From Phocaeicola coprocola DSM 17136 (GTDB taxonomy: Bacteria; Bacteroidota; Bacteroidia; Bacteroidales; Bacteroidaceae), in the NCBI RefSeq assembly GCF_000154845.1, contig NZ_DS981457.1, forward strand, positions 124,001-188,000: a stretch of 64,000 nt of DNA, read 5' to 3'. Each line of letters opens with the position of its first letter. Positions within the stretch are counted from its first letter, which is position 1. Below, piece after piece: positions 1 through 8,991 of the stretch. The position numbers were made by a program, and so were the translations under genes. The notes under the pieces are model-generated. The model ran no database searches. It saw nothing but the letters and a program-made list of their open reading frames with translations, and had not been told where the DNA came from.

Positions 1-1021
1 TCGGACACTCATCTCCGCCAATATGAATATATTCAGACGGGAATATATCAGCAACTTCAGACAACACGTCTTTTACAAACTGCAATGTAAAATCATTTCC
101 TACACATAAAACATCCTGAGATACCCCCCATATCGTTCTTACTTCATAAGGTCCTCCGGTACAGCCCAATTCTGGATAAGCTGTCAGTGCAGCCTGCATA
201 TGTCCCGGCAAATCAACTTCAGGAATGATAGTAATATGACGCTTGGCTGCATAATCAATTACATCACGCAATTCATCCTGAGTATAATATCCACCATAAG
301 GTTTCCCATCGTATATACCACTATACCAACGACCGACTACCGTTTCTTTACGCTCTGAAGCAACAGACATCAGTTTGGGATATTTCTTTATTTCAATACG
401 CCAACCCTGATCGTCAGTCAAATGCCAGTGGAAACGGTTAATATTATGCAATGCGAGCATATCAATAAAAGTCTTGACTTCATCTACCGTATAGAAATGA
501 CGAGCCACATCCAGCATCGCACCACGATAAGCAAACCGAGGCTTATCATAAATCTCTACTGCAGATAAATTCACGTTTATATCCTGAGCCACAGGTAAAG
601 ATTTTCTTAAAGTCTGGATGCCATAAAAGACACCAGCTTCGGAAGCTCCGGAAATGCAAACTCTTTTATCATTAACAATCAATTTATATGCTTCTGCGTT
701 ATCGTCACTCAGATCAAGAGTCAGGCAAATCGCTCCATCTACCGGCATACCAGCATGGGAAGTCAGCTTTACTCCTGTCTGTCTTTCTACATAATCAACC
801 AAGAACTCTGCATTATCCTGCATCTTCCGATTGTTTTCAGGATATATAACAGCAACTCCGTCTTTCAACAAAAAAGAAGCATCTCCTTTACAATTTACAT
901 CTAGTGGCTTGGGAATGATTTCATAATCAGAATTCAACGTTCTTTTTTCGGAGCATGCATAAAAACAAGTAGAAAACAATATACACAGCACGCCCATCAA
1001 ATTAAATGAAATCCTTTTCAT
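1..1021 (-). CDS. Beta-N-acetylhexosaminidase, GH20, lipoprotein (partial; C-terminus beyond window)
   Basis: N-terminal 340 residues of a family 20 glycoside hydrolase that removes terminal beta-linked GlcNAc/GalNAc from glycans. The start is an ATG at 1019-1021, followed by a lipoprotein signal (hydrophobic run, lipobox YAC near residue 23), so the enzyme is probably anchored to a membrane and faces the periplasm or surface. The GH20b N-terminal domain covers about residues 30-150. The catalytic barrel follows, with RHFYTVDEVK and HWHLTDDQGWR motifs and the catalytic Asp-Glu pair in HIGGDE close to the window edge. In Bacteroidales such enzymes act on mucin and N-glycans. Only the 3' half of the barrel is missing, so the family is secure. 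Which PUL, if any, it belongs to cannot be seen. Confidence 0.93.
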   Translation of the reverse strand, partial: MKRISFNLMGVLCILFSTCFYACSEKRTLNSDYEIIPKPLDVNCKGDASFLLKDGVAVIYPENNRKMQDNAEFLVDYVERQTGVKLTSHAGMPVDGAICLTLDLSDDNAEAYKLIVNDKRVCISGASEAGVFYGIQTLRKSLPVAQDINVNLSAVEIYDKPRFAYRGAMLDVARHFYTVDEVKTFIDMLALHNINRFHWHLTDDQGWRIEIKKYPKLMSVASERKETVVGRWYSGIYDGKPYGGYYTQDELRDVIDYAAKRHITIIPEVDLPGHMQAALTAYPELGCTGGPYEVRTIWGVSQDVLCVGNDFTLQFVKDVLSEVADIFPSEYIHIGGDECP

Positions 1022-1085
1022 ACAGCAAGTAAAGATTTAAGTATAACAAAATGGCAATTCCATCTATTTTTGCAATTACCTTATG

Positions 1086-1093
1086 CAAAGGTA
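1086..1093 (-). promoter_or_regulatory. -7 promoter element (TACCTTTG) for the GH20 gene
   Basis: TACCTTTG on the minus strand, about 65 bases before the GH20 start codon. A weak -33 match (CTTG) sits 19 bases further upstream at 1113-1116. Confidence 0.6.
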
Positions 1094-1436
1094 TAAATTT
1101 AAATAACAATAGCAAGAATATTAATTAAATATTTTAATAATAAACAAATCCTTATTTCTGTATTTAAATAATTATAACATATATAATTGACATCATCAAT
1201 ATATCAATAAACAATACTTCGGTAAATTTTTACCGATAAATTAAAATTAAACATAGAATCGGCATAATCCGGTTCAAAAATATATTCAAGAGATCATTGA
1301 AATACTGTCAAGAATGAATCGTCAAGGAGTAAGAAAAGGGATGAAAAAGATATGCTAAACAGCTGAAAACCAACAGAAAAGTATTGCATAATTTGTTGAT
1401 TATTAGTAAATTAGAAGTATTCCACCACTTTTAATT
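1094..1436. other. AT-rich intergenic region upstream of the IS4 remnant
   Basis: No credible gene. A small palindrome (CGGTAA / TTACCG, loop ATTT) lies around 1211-1226. The left end of the IS4-type element must lie in or near this stretch, but I found no inverted repeat matching the region after 2655. Confidence 0.5.
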
Positions 1437-2655
1437 ATGACTAAAGAATCACTCCTTATGCAATACCAATCCGAGTGCAGAAACGCTCTCGAATCAGTTG
1501 TAAATATAAGCAAATCTTTTCAGAAAGTATTCATGGATGCAATGAAATTGTTCATGGCTATACCTAACCGCGTCAATTTCCTTCAAATGGGACGATATGG
1601 ATGTTTCTCGGAACAGACATACCGGAACAATTTTGAGAATGATGACTTTGACTGGTTTTCCTTCAATGAAGCCATCATCAGGGAACACCTTAAAGGTGGT
1701 CGCAAGGCGATAGCCGTTGATCCGTCTTTCATTCCAAAATCAGGCAGCAAAACGCCGTGGATTGGCTATTTCTGGTCCGGTTGTGCCGGTGAATACAAAC
1801 GTGGACTGGAAATAACCGGTATTGGAGTTATAGACGTTGACAACCATGAATGTATGACTTTGGGCTCTGTACAGACACCTGATAACGCAACGTTGGAAAG
1901 CTACGGGAAGAATCTTGTAGACTGGTACAGTTCTTACCTTATCAGCATACAGGAACATCTGAAACGTATTTCTGGCACTGTCGTATGTGATGCGTTCTTT
2001 TCAAAGGCAACTTTCATCAAACCATTGTGTGAGAACGGATTCCACGTTATAAGCCGCTTCAGAAATGATGCAGTGTTGTTTTATCCCACCTTAGAAAATA
2101 GGACAGGAAAACGCGGACGTCCAAAATTGTATGACGGAAAGATTGATTTTGAAAATCTGGACATCACAAGATGTACCGAGTATAAAGTGAACAAGGGTAA
2201 ACTTTATGGACTGAAAGCATACTCCAAAGCACTCAAACGTTTTTGTGAGCTTAGCTGTATGGTATCCTATGGATGGAAGAACGGACAAATGGCAGCTGTA
2301 TTTCTCCACGGACGAGATGCAGGATGCCAAGGAGGTTTTAGACTTCTACAGGACACGTTTCCAGCTCGAATTCTGCTTTCGCGATGCCAAGCAACATGCC
2401 GGAATGACGAACTGTCAGGCAACCGACTTCAGAAAACTGGCATTTCACTTCAATGCGTCACTTGCAGCGATAAACCTTGCCAAAGCTGCCTGTAAGAAGA
2501 TGGGAATAAAATATTCCATATCATCATGCAAGTCAGTCATACACAATGCTTACATGCTTGAACGATTTATTTGCGTGTCTGGGATTGAGCCAAACACGCA
2601 ATTAATTGACAAACTTTTCAAAGAACTCATTTTATTTACCGCCAAAGCCGCTTAG
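1437..2655 (+). pseudogene. IS4-family transposase, broken by a frameshift
   Basis: A DDE transposase read in two frames. Frame one carries the N-terminus with the first two acidic motifs (AVDPSF and VVCDAFF). Frame two, entered at a T5 run at 2240-2244, carries YRTRFQLEFCFRDAK, an exact Y-(2)-R-(3)-E-(6)-K signature of the IS4 family. Removing one T joins the frames as ...KRF-VSLAVWYPMDGR..., giving about 405 residues, the usual size. IS4 transposases are normally a single frame, so this looks like a loss-of-function indel rather than programmed frameshifting. I could not find terminal inverted repeats or a target duplication, so the element's ends are undefined. Confidence 0.85.
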
Positions 2656-2891
2656 GCTTGGCGAATTTTTAACGAACTATTGTCAATAAAAGAAGCTCAA
2701 TAGAAATTGCTGATAGAAATAAAAAACATATACAAAAAAGTTTATTCCTATTCTGATTTTTAAGGACTATTGCTGTTTAATCAGCCAATAAGATAAAATC
2801 AGTCAATACAGATTCAAAAGCCAAAACCAGAAACAGAACTCAACAAAATAACCATCGGCTTATGCAGCATATATAATAAGGAGTATAAAAA

Positions 2892-3839
2892 TTACCCATT
2901 CCTTCTTTTCTTCCACAACTGCCAGCTATTGATTATGTTCTGCCATACCACATAACTCCCAGGAGCTATCGCCGATGCCGGATTCAAATAAGTGTATGCC
3001 ATCCATATTGCAAGTACCGTATTTTTTTGTCCTAATGCCTGGCCACCACTGATACGGTTGTCGTGTCGGCCACCAATATACTTTCCAAGCCAGAACTGCA
3101 ACACACACACAACAAGAGCCCAGAAAGCAATCAGAAGTTCTTCACCCACAGAAATGTTTCCTTCAACAACCGAGCGGGTAGTCTGTCCCATTACAATAAT
3201 CAGAGCTAAGGCCCACAAATAAAAAGCCATATCTTTCAATCCTACAAGAAAACGGTGAACAGAAGGAAAGAAACGGCGCAAAAGGACAGCTGTAAAAAAT
3301 GGGAACAACAGCAATGGAAAGACCTTTCCTAATATACGCAAAAAAGATTCTCCAAAAGCAATATCAGTTGGTTCTACCAAAGGAAAGACCAATGGAACCA
3401 TGATAGCCGCAAGCAAATTTGACAACAATGTATAAGTAGTAAGCGCAGCAGCACTTCCTCCCAGCTTTCCAGTAATAACAGCTGCTGCTGTAGCAGTAGG
3501 ACAAATCAAACATACCATAGCTCCTTGCAATGCAGCACGCCAATATTCATCCAGCGGCAAAAAAAGCAACAGACATGCTACTAGCAAACAAGACAGGAAC
3601 TGGACAAGCAACAACCATCCCTGCCAGCATTGCGGAACAAGTTCTTTTACCTCAACCTTACAGAAAGTCAGCAACAACTGGGCAAAAATAAGAAATGGTG
3701 TAAGCCATGCTATCAGAATTTTCACAACCGGCCGAGTCGGAGTCAGAAAATCGAATGTCGCAAAACAAAAATAACCTATAACTCCTGCAAGCATTGCAAG
3801 AGGAAGTGTCCAATTCTTTATAAACTGTAACATAATCAC
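2892..3839 (-). CDS. BASS-family (bile acid:sodium symporter-like) membrane transporter
   Basis: A 315-residue, very hydrophobic protein with roughly nine to ten membrane helices. It resembles the bile acid/sodium symporter and related carboxylate/arsenite exporter superfamily. The conserved C-terminal segment GGQALGQKNTVLAIWMAYTY and the CPTATAAAV stretch around residue 115 are typical of the Bacteroidales branch. The substrate cannot be inferred. The gene stands alone, with a TACTTTTG promoter box 18 bases upstream at 3857-3864. The alternative ATG two codons in makes no functional difference. Confidence 0.75.
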   Translation of the reverse strand: MIMLQFIKNWTLPLAMLAGVIGYFCFATFDFLTPTRPVVKILIAWLTPFLIFAQLLLTFCKVEVKELVPQCWQGWLLLVQFLSCLLVACLLLFLPLDEYWRAALQGAMVCLICPTATAAAVITGKLGGSAAALTTYTLLSNLLAAIMVPLVFPLVEPTDIAFGESFLRILGKVFPLLLFPFFTAVLLRRFFPSVHRFLVGLKDMAFYLWALALIIVMGQTTRSVVEGNISVGEELLIAFWALVVCVLQFWLGKYIGGRHDNRISGGQALGQKNTVLAIWMAYTYLNPASAIAPGSYVVWQNIINSWQLWKKRRNG

Positions 3840-3856
3840 TCTGTTTATTCAACCGA

Positions 3857-3864
3857 CAAAAGTA
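3857..3864 (-). promoter_or_regulatory. -7 promoter element (TACTTTTG) for the BASS transporter
   Basis: TACTTTTG on the minus strand, 18 bases before the ATG at 3839. No clear -33 element. Confidence 0.55.
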
Positions 3865-3970
3865 CGCAAAACCATCAAAACATATTGTAATTTTAATTGT
3901 TTTTATAGGCGTTATCTACTGAAAACTAATTCTTGTCAATGTAAATAGAAACAGAGTGCAAAAAAAATAT

Positions 3971-3978
3971 TAACTTTG
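3971..3978 (+). promoter_or_regulatory. -7 promoter element (TAACTTTG) for the amidase-mlaD pair
   Basis: TAACTTTG only 15 bases before the ATG at 3994. It overlaps the in-frame TTG at 3976, so that codon cannot be the start: transcription would begin after it. Confidence 0.65.
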
Positions 3979-3993
3979 CAACGAATGAACTAT

Positions 3994-5217
3994 ATGAAAA
4001 AGAATATATTCCACATACTATATATTATTTGTTTTCTGCTGATTTTCGGACAATCAGAAAATGGACAGGCTGCTGCACAGAAGCAATTTACTGTAGTTAT
4101 CGATGCAGGACATGGAGGAAACGATCCCGGTGCCATAGGAAAACGCGGACGTGAAAAGAATATCAACCTGAATGTCGCATTAAAATTAGGACAGTTCATC
4201 GAAAACAACTGTAATGATACACGCGTCGTATATACCCGTAAAAAGGATACATTCGTTCCACTGCACAGACGAGCAGAAATAGCCAATAACGCAAAGGCTG
4301 ATTTATTTATTTCAATACACACCAATTCTCTTGCATCACGAAATAGCAAAGTCAGTGGTACAGAGACCTATACACTAGGTCTTCACCGTACACAAGAAAA
4401 TCTGGAAGTTGCCAAGAAAGAAAACTCTGTAATCTTAATAGAGGACGACTACAAGCAACGTTATGCAGGATTTAACCCAAATTCGGCTGAAAGCTACATC
4501 ATATTCGAGTTTCTTCAGGATAAATACTTGTCGCAGAGTGTAAACTTTGCTTCAATGATACAAAAACAGTTCCGCCAAAGTGCGCGCCGTATAGATAAGG
4601 GAGTGCATCAGGCTGGCTTTCTGGTACTACGTGAAACATCAATGCCTAGCGTGCTGATAGAACTGGGATATATCACCAATCCTAACGAAGAAGCGTATCT
4701 GTTATCAGAACAAGGTTCCTCTGCTTTGGCCAAAAGCATTTATCAGGCTTTTTTAAATTATAAACAGCATAGCCGAAAAAGTGCAACTGCAGTTTCTCCA
4801 GTCAGTGAACCAGAAGAAGATATAGAAACTCCAGAATCAGAACCACAGCAAACAAACATAGAAAGTATGCAAAGTCCTTCTCCTGTTGCATCCAAGCCTT
4901 CTGAAAAGAACACTACAGCTACTTCAAAGAAAACAGAAACAGATAACAAGCCGGTATTCAAAATTCAGATACTTACTTCAGACAGAATACTTCCTGCACA
5001 AAGCAGATTATTCAAAGGACTGTCACCTGTAAGCCGTTATAAGGAAAACGGAATCTACAAGTATACTTATGGGGAAAGTACGGATTACAACCGCATACTC
5101 CGCTTAAAACGAAGTAAAGTAGACGGTAAGTTTAAGGATGCTTTCATTATAGCCTTCAAGAACGGAGAAAAAATGAATATCAATCAAGCTATCAGAGAAT
5201 TCAAGAAAAACAGATAA
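3994..5217 (+). CDS. N-acetylmuramoyl-L-alanine amidase (Amidase_3) with SPOR-like C-terminus
   Basis: Zinc amidase that cleaves the bond between MurNAc and L-Ala of peptidoglycan, acting in the periplasm in cell separation or turnover. I chose the ATG at 3994 (MKKNIFHILYI) because the promoter box at 3971-3978 excludes the upstream TTG at 3976; an ATG at 3985 is also possible. After a signal peptide ending near GQAAA, the catalytic domain runs from VVIDAGHGGNDPGA, with its zinc His, to PSVLIELGYITNP, with the catalytic Glu. A Ser/Thr/Pro/Glu-rich linker follows, then about 80 residues (FKIQILTS...) that look like a SPOR peptidoglycan-binding domain. mlaD follows 19 bases later, a common Bacteroidales pairing. 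Confidence 0.92.
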   Translation: MKKNIFHILYIICFLLIFGQSENGQAAAQKQFTVVIDAGHGGNDPGAIGKRGREKNINLNVALKLGQFIENNCNDTRVVYTRKKDTFVPLHRRAEIANNAKADLFISIHTNSLASRNSKVSGTETYTLGLHRTQENLEVAKKENSVILIEDDYKQRYAGFNPNSAESYIIFEFLQDKYLSQSVNFASMIQKQFRQSARRIDKGVHQAGFLVLRETSMPSVLIELGYITNPNEEAYLLSEQGSSALAKSIYQAFLNYKQHSRKSATAVSPVSEPEEDIETPESEPQQTNIESMQSPSPVASKPSEKNTTATSKKTETDNKPVFKIQILTSDRILPAQSRLFKGLSPVSRYKENGIYKYTYGESTDYNRILRLKRSKVDGKFKDAFIIAFKNGEKMNINQAIREFKKNR

Positions 5218-5236
5218 CAATAGAATCCAGACAAAT

Positions 5237-6124
5237 ATGAAAAAAGAAGTAAAAATAGGTTTAGCAGGAATTGCCGCGTTACTTATACTTTTCTGTGGCA
5301 TCAATTACCTGAAAGGTATTAATATGTTTAAGCCGGAAAGCTATTATCATGTAGAGTTTACCGATATTAACGGACTTGCTCAATCCAGCCCCGTATTCGC
5401 TAATGGATTTAAAGTTGGTATCGTACGTGATATAGAATATAATTACCAAAAGCCAGGACATGTTGTTGTGGGTATCGAAATGGATCAGGAAATGAAGATT
5501 CCTACAGGAAGTAAAGCTGAGCTTATAACAGAAATGCTGGGAACTGTAAAAATGAATCTCATCCTGAATCACGAAAGTACCACATATTATAATGAGGGAG
5601 ACACATTACCAGGTACAGCTAATACAGGACTGTTAGGAGCAGCAGAAAAAGATCTGCTTCCCAAAATGGAACAAATGCTTCCTAAACTGGATTCCATTCT
5701 GGGTTCATTAAATAAATTATTGGCAGATCCTGCATTGAGCAAAACATTGCATAATGCAGAACAGCTGACAGCTTCTTTAAATTCAACAAGTGCCCAGTTG
5801 AATAAGTTAATGTCAACCGATGTTCCTCAGCTGACAGGTAATGTAACTGCTATTACAGAAAACTTAAAGACTATTACCGACAATTTAAAAGGTGTAGACT
5901 ATGCATCTACTCTTGCCAAAGCTGATTCTACACTGCAAAATGTATATTTGCTTACAGATAAATTAAACAGAAAAGACAATACGCTAGGATTACTTATGAA
6001 TGATTCCAGCTTGTATAATAACCTGAATGCAACAACAGCCAACGCTGCCAGCCTGCTAGAGGATTTAAAGTCTCACCCAAAACGTTATGTACATTTCTCA
6101 CTTTTTGGGAAAAAAGATAAATAA
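5237..6124 (+). CDS. MlaD/MCE-family lipid-transport protein
   Basis: Single-pass, inner-membrane-anchored protein of 295 residues. One N-terminal membrane helix (GLAGIAALLILFCGINYLKG) precedes an MCE domain at about residues 36-115 (YYHVEFTDINGLAQSSPVFA...GSKAELITEMLG). A long helical segment with LNxLL-type heptads continues to the C-terminus. MCE proteins form hexameric rings that bind phospholipids and partner with an MlaE permease and MlaF ATPase in retrograde lipid transport. Those partners are not in this window, so the ABC components must be encoded elsewhere. The gene is cotranscribed with the upstream amidase, and a perfect inverted repeat after it marks the operon end. Confidence 0.87.
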   Translation: MKKEVKIGLAGIAALLILFCGINYLKGINMFKPESYYHVEFTDINGLAQSSPVFANGFKVGIVRDIEYNYQKPGHVVVGIEMDQEMKIPTGSKAELITEMLGTVKMNLILNHESTTYYNEGDTLPGTANTGLLGAAEKDLLPKMEQMLPKLDSILGSLNKLLADPALSKTLHNAEQLTASLNSTSAQLNKLMSTDVPQLTGNVTAITENLKTITDNLKGVDYASTLAKADSTLQNVYLLTDKLNRKDNTLGLLMNDSSLYNNLNATTANAASLLEDLKSHPKRYVHFSLFGKKDK

Positions 6125-6181
6125 ACACACTATATAGAAATATTCCAAATAATAAATTAGACTAACATCTAAACAAATAGA

Positions 6182-6228
6182 ATAATAACTTCTTGATTAT
6201 CAAGCAAAAGCAATCAAGAAGTTATTAT
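6182..6228 (+). terminator. Perfect 17-bp inverted repeat after mlaD, probable terminator
   Basis: Arms 6182-6198 and 6212-6228 are exactly complementary around a 13-base loop. It is AT-rich and lacks a clean T-run, so termination is likely but not certain. The rest of 6125-6450 is AT-rich with no gene and no DnaA-box cluster that I can see. Confidence 0.55.
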
Positions 6229-6450
6229 ATTCAAAGACAGAAACAAATATATAAACATTTGAGAAACAACTTCTTGCAAACGAGCAAATCTGGGAATATT
6301 TCTAAAGAAGCCATTCAACAAACAAACCACTGATTCCCAACCTATTGTAAGAATAATTAAAAAAGCAAACAAAAAGACATTTGTTTTTCTGAAAATTGAT
6401 TACGAAATTTGCAAACGTAGAAGTTTCGCTTTATTAATAACAGATTAAAT

Positions 6451-7860
6451 ATGATTGAAAACAATCAGGCTATTGCATTGTGGAAACGTTGCTTAAACTT
6501 TATAAAAGATAACGTTAATGCGACAGCCTATAAAACATGGTTCGAACCCGTCGTTCCATTAAAATACGAGGATAAAGCCTTGACTATAGGGGTTCCCAGT
6601 CCTTTCTTCTATGAATATTTGGAAGAAAAGTATGTGGGGCTCTTGCGTGCCGCCATTTATAAAGAAATTGGTGAAGGCACAGAGTTGATGTATTCTATAC
6701 TCACAGACAAGACAAACCATATAGCCATCGATATGAAAGGGACAGAGCGTTCATCAGCTTTGCCTCCTCAGGCTCCTATACATAATGGTAATAAGGCTCC
6801 CAGCCTATTACAAGCTCCGGCTGTGCAAGACTTAGATCCACACTTGAACCCTAATTATAACTTTGAAAATTTTATAAAGGGAACAAGTAATGAGTTTTCA
6901 AGAACTGTGGCCGAAACCGTAGCTCAAAATCCGGCACGTACATTCAACCCTTTATTTCTGTATGGTCCGTCAGGTGTTGGAAAGACACACCTTATCAATG
7001 CCATAGGTACACGTATAAAGGAACTTTATCCGGAAAAGCGTGTTTTGTATGTATCTGCACACTTATTTCAGGTACAATACACAGACTCTGTGCGTACAAA
7101 TCACTTCAATGATTTCATCAGTTTCTATCAAACTATTGATGTGCTGATTATCGACGATATCCAAGAGTTTGCCGGTGTAACCAAGACACAGAATACATTC
7201 TTCCACATATTCAATCACCTGCACCAGAACGGAAAGCAGTTGATTTTAACTTCCGACCGTGCCCCTGTCATGCTGCAAGGTATGGAAGACCGACTGCTGA
7301 CACGTTTCAAATGGGGACTTGTTGCTGAATTGGAGAAACCAGACATTGAATTACGCAAAAACATCTTGCGCAATAAAATCCGTCGCGACGGTTTGGTTAT
7401 TCCAGAATCAGTAATTTGCTACATAGCGGAAAACGTAAACGAAAGTGTTCGCGAACTAGAAGGTATTGTAAACTCACTGTTAGTATATTCTATCCAGCTG
7501 AAACGCGAAATAAATCTGGATTTAGCTCAACGTATTGTCCGCAAAGCTGTACGCTGCGCTGAAGTCAAACCACTTACAGTTGATAATATCATCGAAAAAG
7601 TATGCAGTCATTATAAAGTGGATGCTTCTACCATCCATACCAAGACCCGCAAACGTGAAGTGGTTCAAGTACGTCAAGTAGCAATGTACCTAGCCAAGAA
7701 ACATACAGATACATCATCTTCAAAAATCGGTCAGCTGATTGGTAATAAAGACCACGCTACAGTACTTCACGCTTGTAAAATAGTGAAGGATCAGGTAGAG
7801 GTAGACAAAGCATTCAAAGCTGAAATTGAAGAAATAGAAGCTAGTTTACATCAAAAATAA
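6451..7860 (+). CDS. dnaA: Chromosomal replication initiator protein DnaA
   Basis: AAA+ ATPase that binds DnaA boxes and opens the origin. All four domains are present. Domain I (residues 1-80) starts with [15 protein letters not shown] short low-conservation linker (about 100-130) follows. The AAA+ core has Walker [10 protein letters not shown] at 172-180 and Walker B in [12 protein letters not shown]. The C-terminal helix-turn-helix has the DnaA signature around [14 protein letters not shown]. Length 469 is normal for Bacteroidales. The gene is monocistronic and ends at a long palindromic terminator. Neighbours are not dnaN or recF, so the classical dnaA-dnaN arrangement is absent, and no DnaA-box array was seen on either side. 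Confidence 0.98.
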   Translation: MIENNQAIALWKRCLNFIKDNVNATAYKTWFEPVVPLKYEDKALTIGVPSPFFYEYLEEKYVGLLRAAIYKEIGEGTELMYSILTDKTNHIAIDMKGTERSSALPPQAPIHNGNKAPSLLQAPAVQDLDPHLNPNYNFENFIKGTSNEFSRTVAETVAQNPARTFNPLFLYGPSGVGKTHLINAIGTRIKELYPEKRVLYVSAHLFQVQYTDSVRTNHFNDFISFYQTIDVLIIDDIQEFAGVTKTQNTFFHIFNHLHQNGKQLILTSDRAPVMLQGMEDRLLTRFKWGLVAELEKPDIELRKNILRNKIRRDGLVIPESVICYIAENVNESVRELEGIVNSLLVYSIQLKREINLDLAQRIVRKAVRCAEVKPLTVDNIIEKVCSHYKVDASTIHTKTRKREVVQVRQVAMYLAKKHTDTSSSKIGQLIGNKDHATVLHACKIVKDQVEVDKAFKAEIEEIEASLHQK

Positions 7861-7868
7861 GACCAAGA

Positions 7869-7924
7869 GATACATAAAATAAAAGCCGTGGTATTCGAAT
7901 ACCACGGCTTTTATTTTATGTATC
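7869..7924. terminator. 56-bp perfect palindrome, bidirectional terminator between dnaA and the nitroreductase
   Basis: The 28-bp arms are exactly complementary with no unpaired centre (TTCGAA at 7894-7899). A GC core (GCCGTGGT) is flanked by A-runs on one side and T-runs on the other, so it reads as an intrinsic terminator on both strands for two convergent genes. Confidence 0.9.
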
Positions 7925-7941
7925 AGACAAGAACATCCCAA

Positions 7942-8682
7942 TTATTTATCAAACAACTGCTGCTTCAATGTTTTTTTCAACAAATCCGACATCGCTTCAT
8001 TATCAGCCTTTCTATATCTGATATCTGTAAAAATCTGGGCAAGGGTTTCTGTATGATTTATTTCTACAAAATGACGGTTTTCAGGAAGAGATTCCTTATA
8101 AGCCAAAATGTCCTCAATCTCTTCTGGTGTATAATCATGATACTTTTCCTGATGGATAATACCCTTTATCGGCAAACGGTCTGGCTGAGCAGGAGATTCA
8201 TCGGGGTAGCCTACGGTTATTGTTGCAACCGGTATCACCAATTCTGGCAAATTTAATATTTCTATAATCTGATGAGGATTGTAAATGGTAGTTCCTAAAA
8301 AACATGTACCCAATCCTTTATCCTCAGCAATCGTACAAAAATTCTGTGTCACCAGCAATGCATCTGTCATTGCATTCATAAAAGAAAGCAAATTATCATA
8401 TCCCGGTTCAGCTTTTCTTTGGCGACACCATTTACTAAAACGATTAAAATCGGCACAGAAAGTCAGTACAACTGGAGCAGAAGTTACCATCGGCTGGTTA
8501 AAATGAGCCGGAGCCAACTGTGCCTTCATTTCCGGATCACGAGTAACAACAACACTATATAATTGCATATTACCCATTGTAGCTGCACGGAAAGAAGTTT
8601 CCAGCATATCATTCAACAAATCGACAGGAATATCCTGTGCCTTATATTTACGTATCGTACGTCTGTTCTTTATTGAATCCAT
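7942..8682 (-). CDS. Nitroreductase-family NAD(P)H-dependent FMN oxidoreductase
   Basis: A 246-residue flavoprotein of the nitroreductase superfamily. The N-terminus MDSIKNRRTIRKYKAQDIP holds the Arg-rich FMN phosphate contact. The ATMGNMQLYSVVV segment and the C-terminal VATITVGYPDESPAQPDRLP motif are typical of the NfsA/FRP-like branch. Such enzymes reduce quinones, flavins or nitro-compounds using NAD(P)H in the cytoplasm, but the natural substrate cannot be told from sequence. It is a single gene with a TACCTTTG box 22 bases upstream, and it converges on dnaA. Confidence 0.85.
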   Translation of the reverse strand: MDSIKNRRTIRKYKAQDIPVDLLNDMLETSFRAATMGNMQLYSVVVTRDPEMKAQLAPAHFNQPMVTSAPVVLTFCADFNRFSKWCRQRKAEPGYDNLLSFMNAMTDALLVTQNFCTIAEDKGLGTCFLGTTIYNPHQIIEILNLPELVIPVATITVGYPDESPAQPDRLPIKGIIHQEKYHDYTPEEIEDILAYKESLPENRHFVEINHTETLAQIFTDIRYRKADNEAMSDLLKKTLKQQLFDK

Positions 8683-8704
8683 AATTAAAAAGTTGATTTA
8701 TTTA

Positions 8705-8712
8705 CAAAGGTA
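8705..8712 (-). promoter_or_regulatory. -7 promoter element (TACCTTTG) for the nitroreductase
   Basis: TACCTTTG on the minus strand, 22 bases upstream of the start codon. The rest of the 309-base gap 8683-8991 holds only this and the divergent nrdJ promoter. Confidence 0.6.
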
Positions 8713-8887
8713 CAAATAAAAAATAAGTATATAACAATGAATAGCAAATAAACACACCAAAAAGACAAAGTTATTCAAAACAGTAAACTTCAAGAAAACC
8801 ACAAAATCATAAACAGTTAATAATCAAACAAATATAAAAACAAGACGGAAAACTTTGCAGATTGTTAATAACTTCTTTCTCTTTTAT

Positions 8888-8918
8888 TTTGCAAATAAGA
8901 AAAACATCTTTAGCTTTG
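8888..8918 (+). promoter_or_regulatory. Full promoter (TTTG - 19 bp - TAGCTTTG) for nrdJ
   Basis: The -33 element TTTG at 8888-8891 and the -7 element TAGCTTTG at 8911-8918 are 19 bases apart, the optimal Bacteroides spacing. The leader to the GTG start is about 70 nt. Confidence 0.8.
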
Positions 8919-8991
8919 CAGCGGTTTGTTATTCAATAAAGCAATTCTACAAATTAAAAAGAAAATAACGAACTAATATCATTATATAAAA

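Noticed and set aside
6125-8991. Replication origin next to dnaA
   Set aside because: No cluster of TTATCCACA-like DnaA boxes or AT-rich unwinding element with boxes was found on either side of the gene; only terminators and promoters explain these gaps.
8919-8991. Cobalamin riboswitch upstream of nrdJ
   Set aside because: The leader after the promoter is only about 70 nt, far too short for a B12 aptamer, and no B12-box sequence is present.
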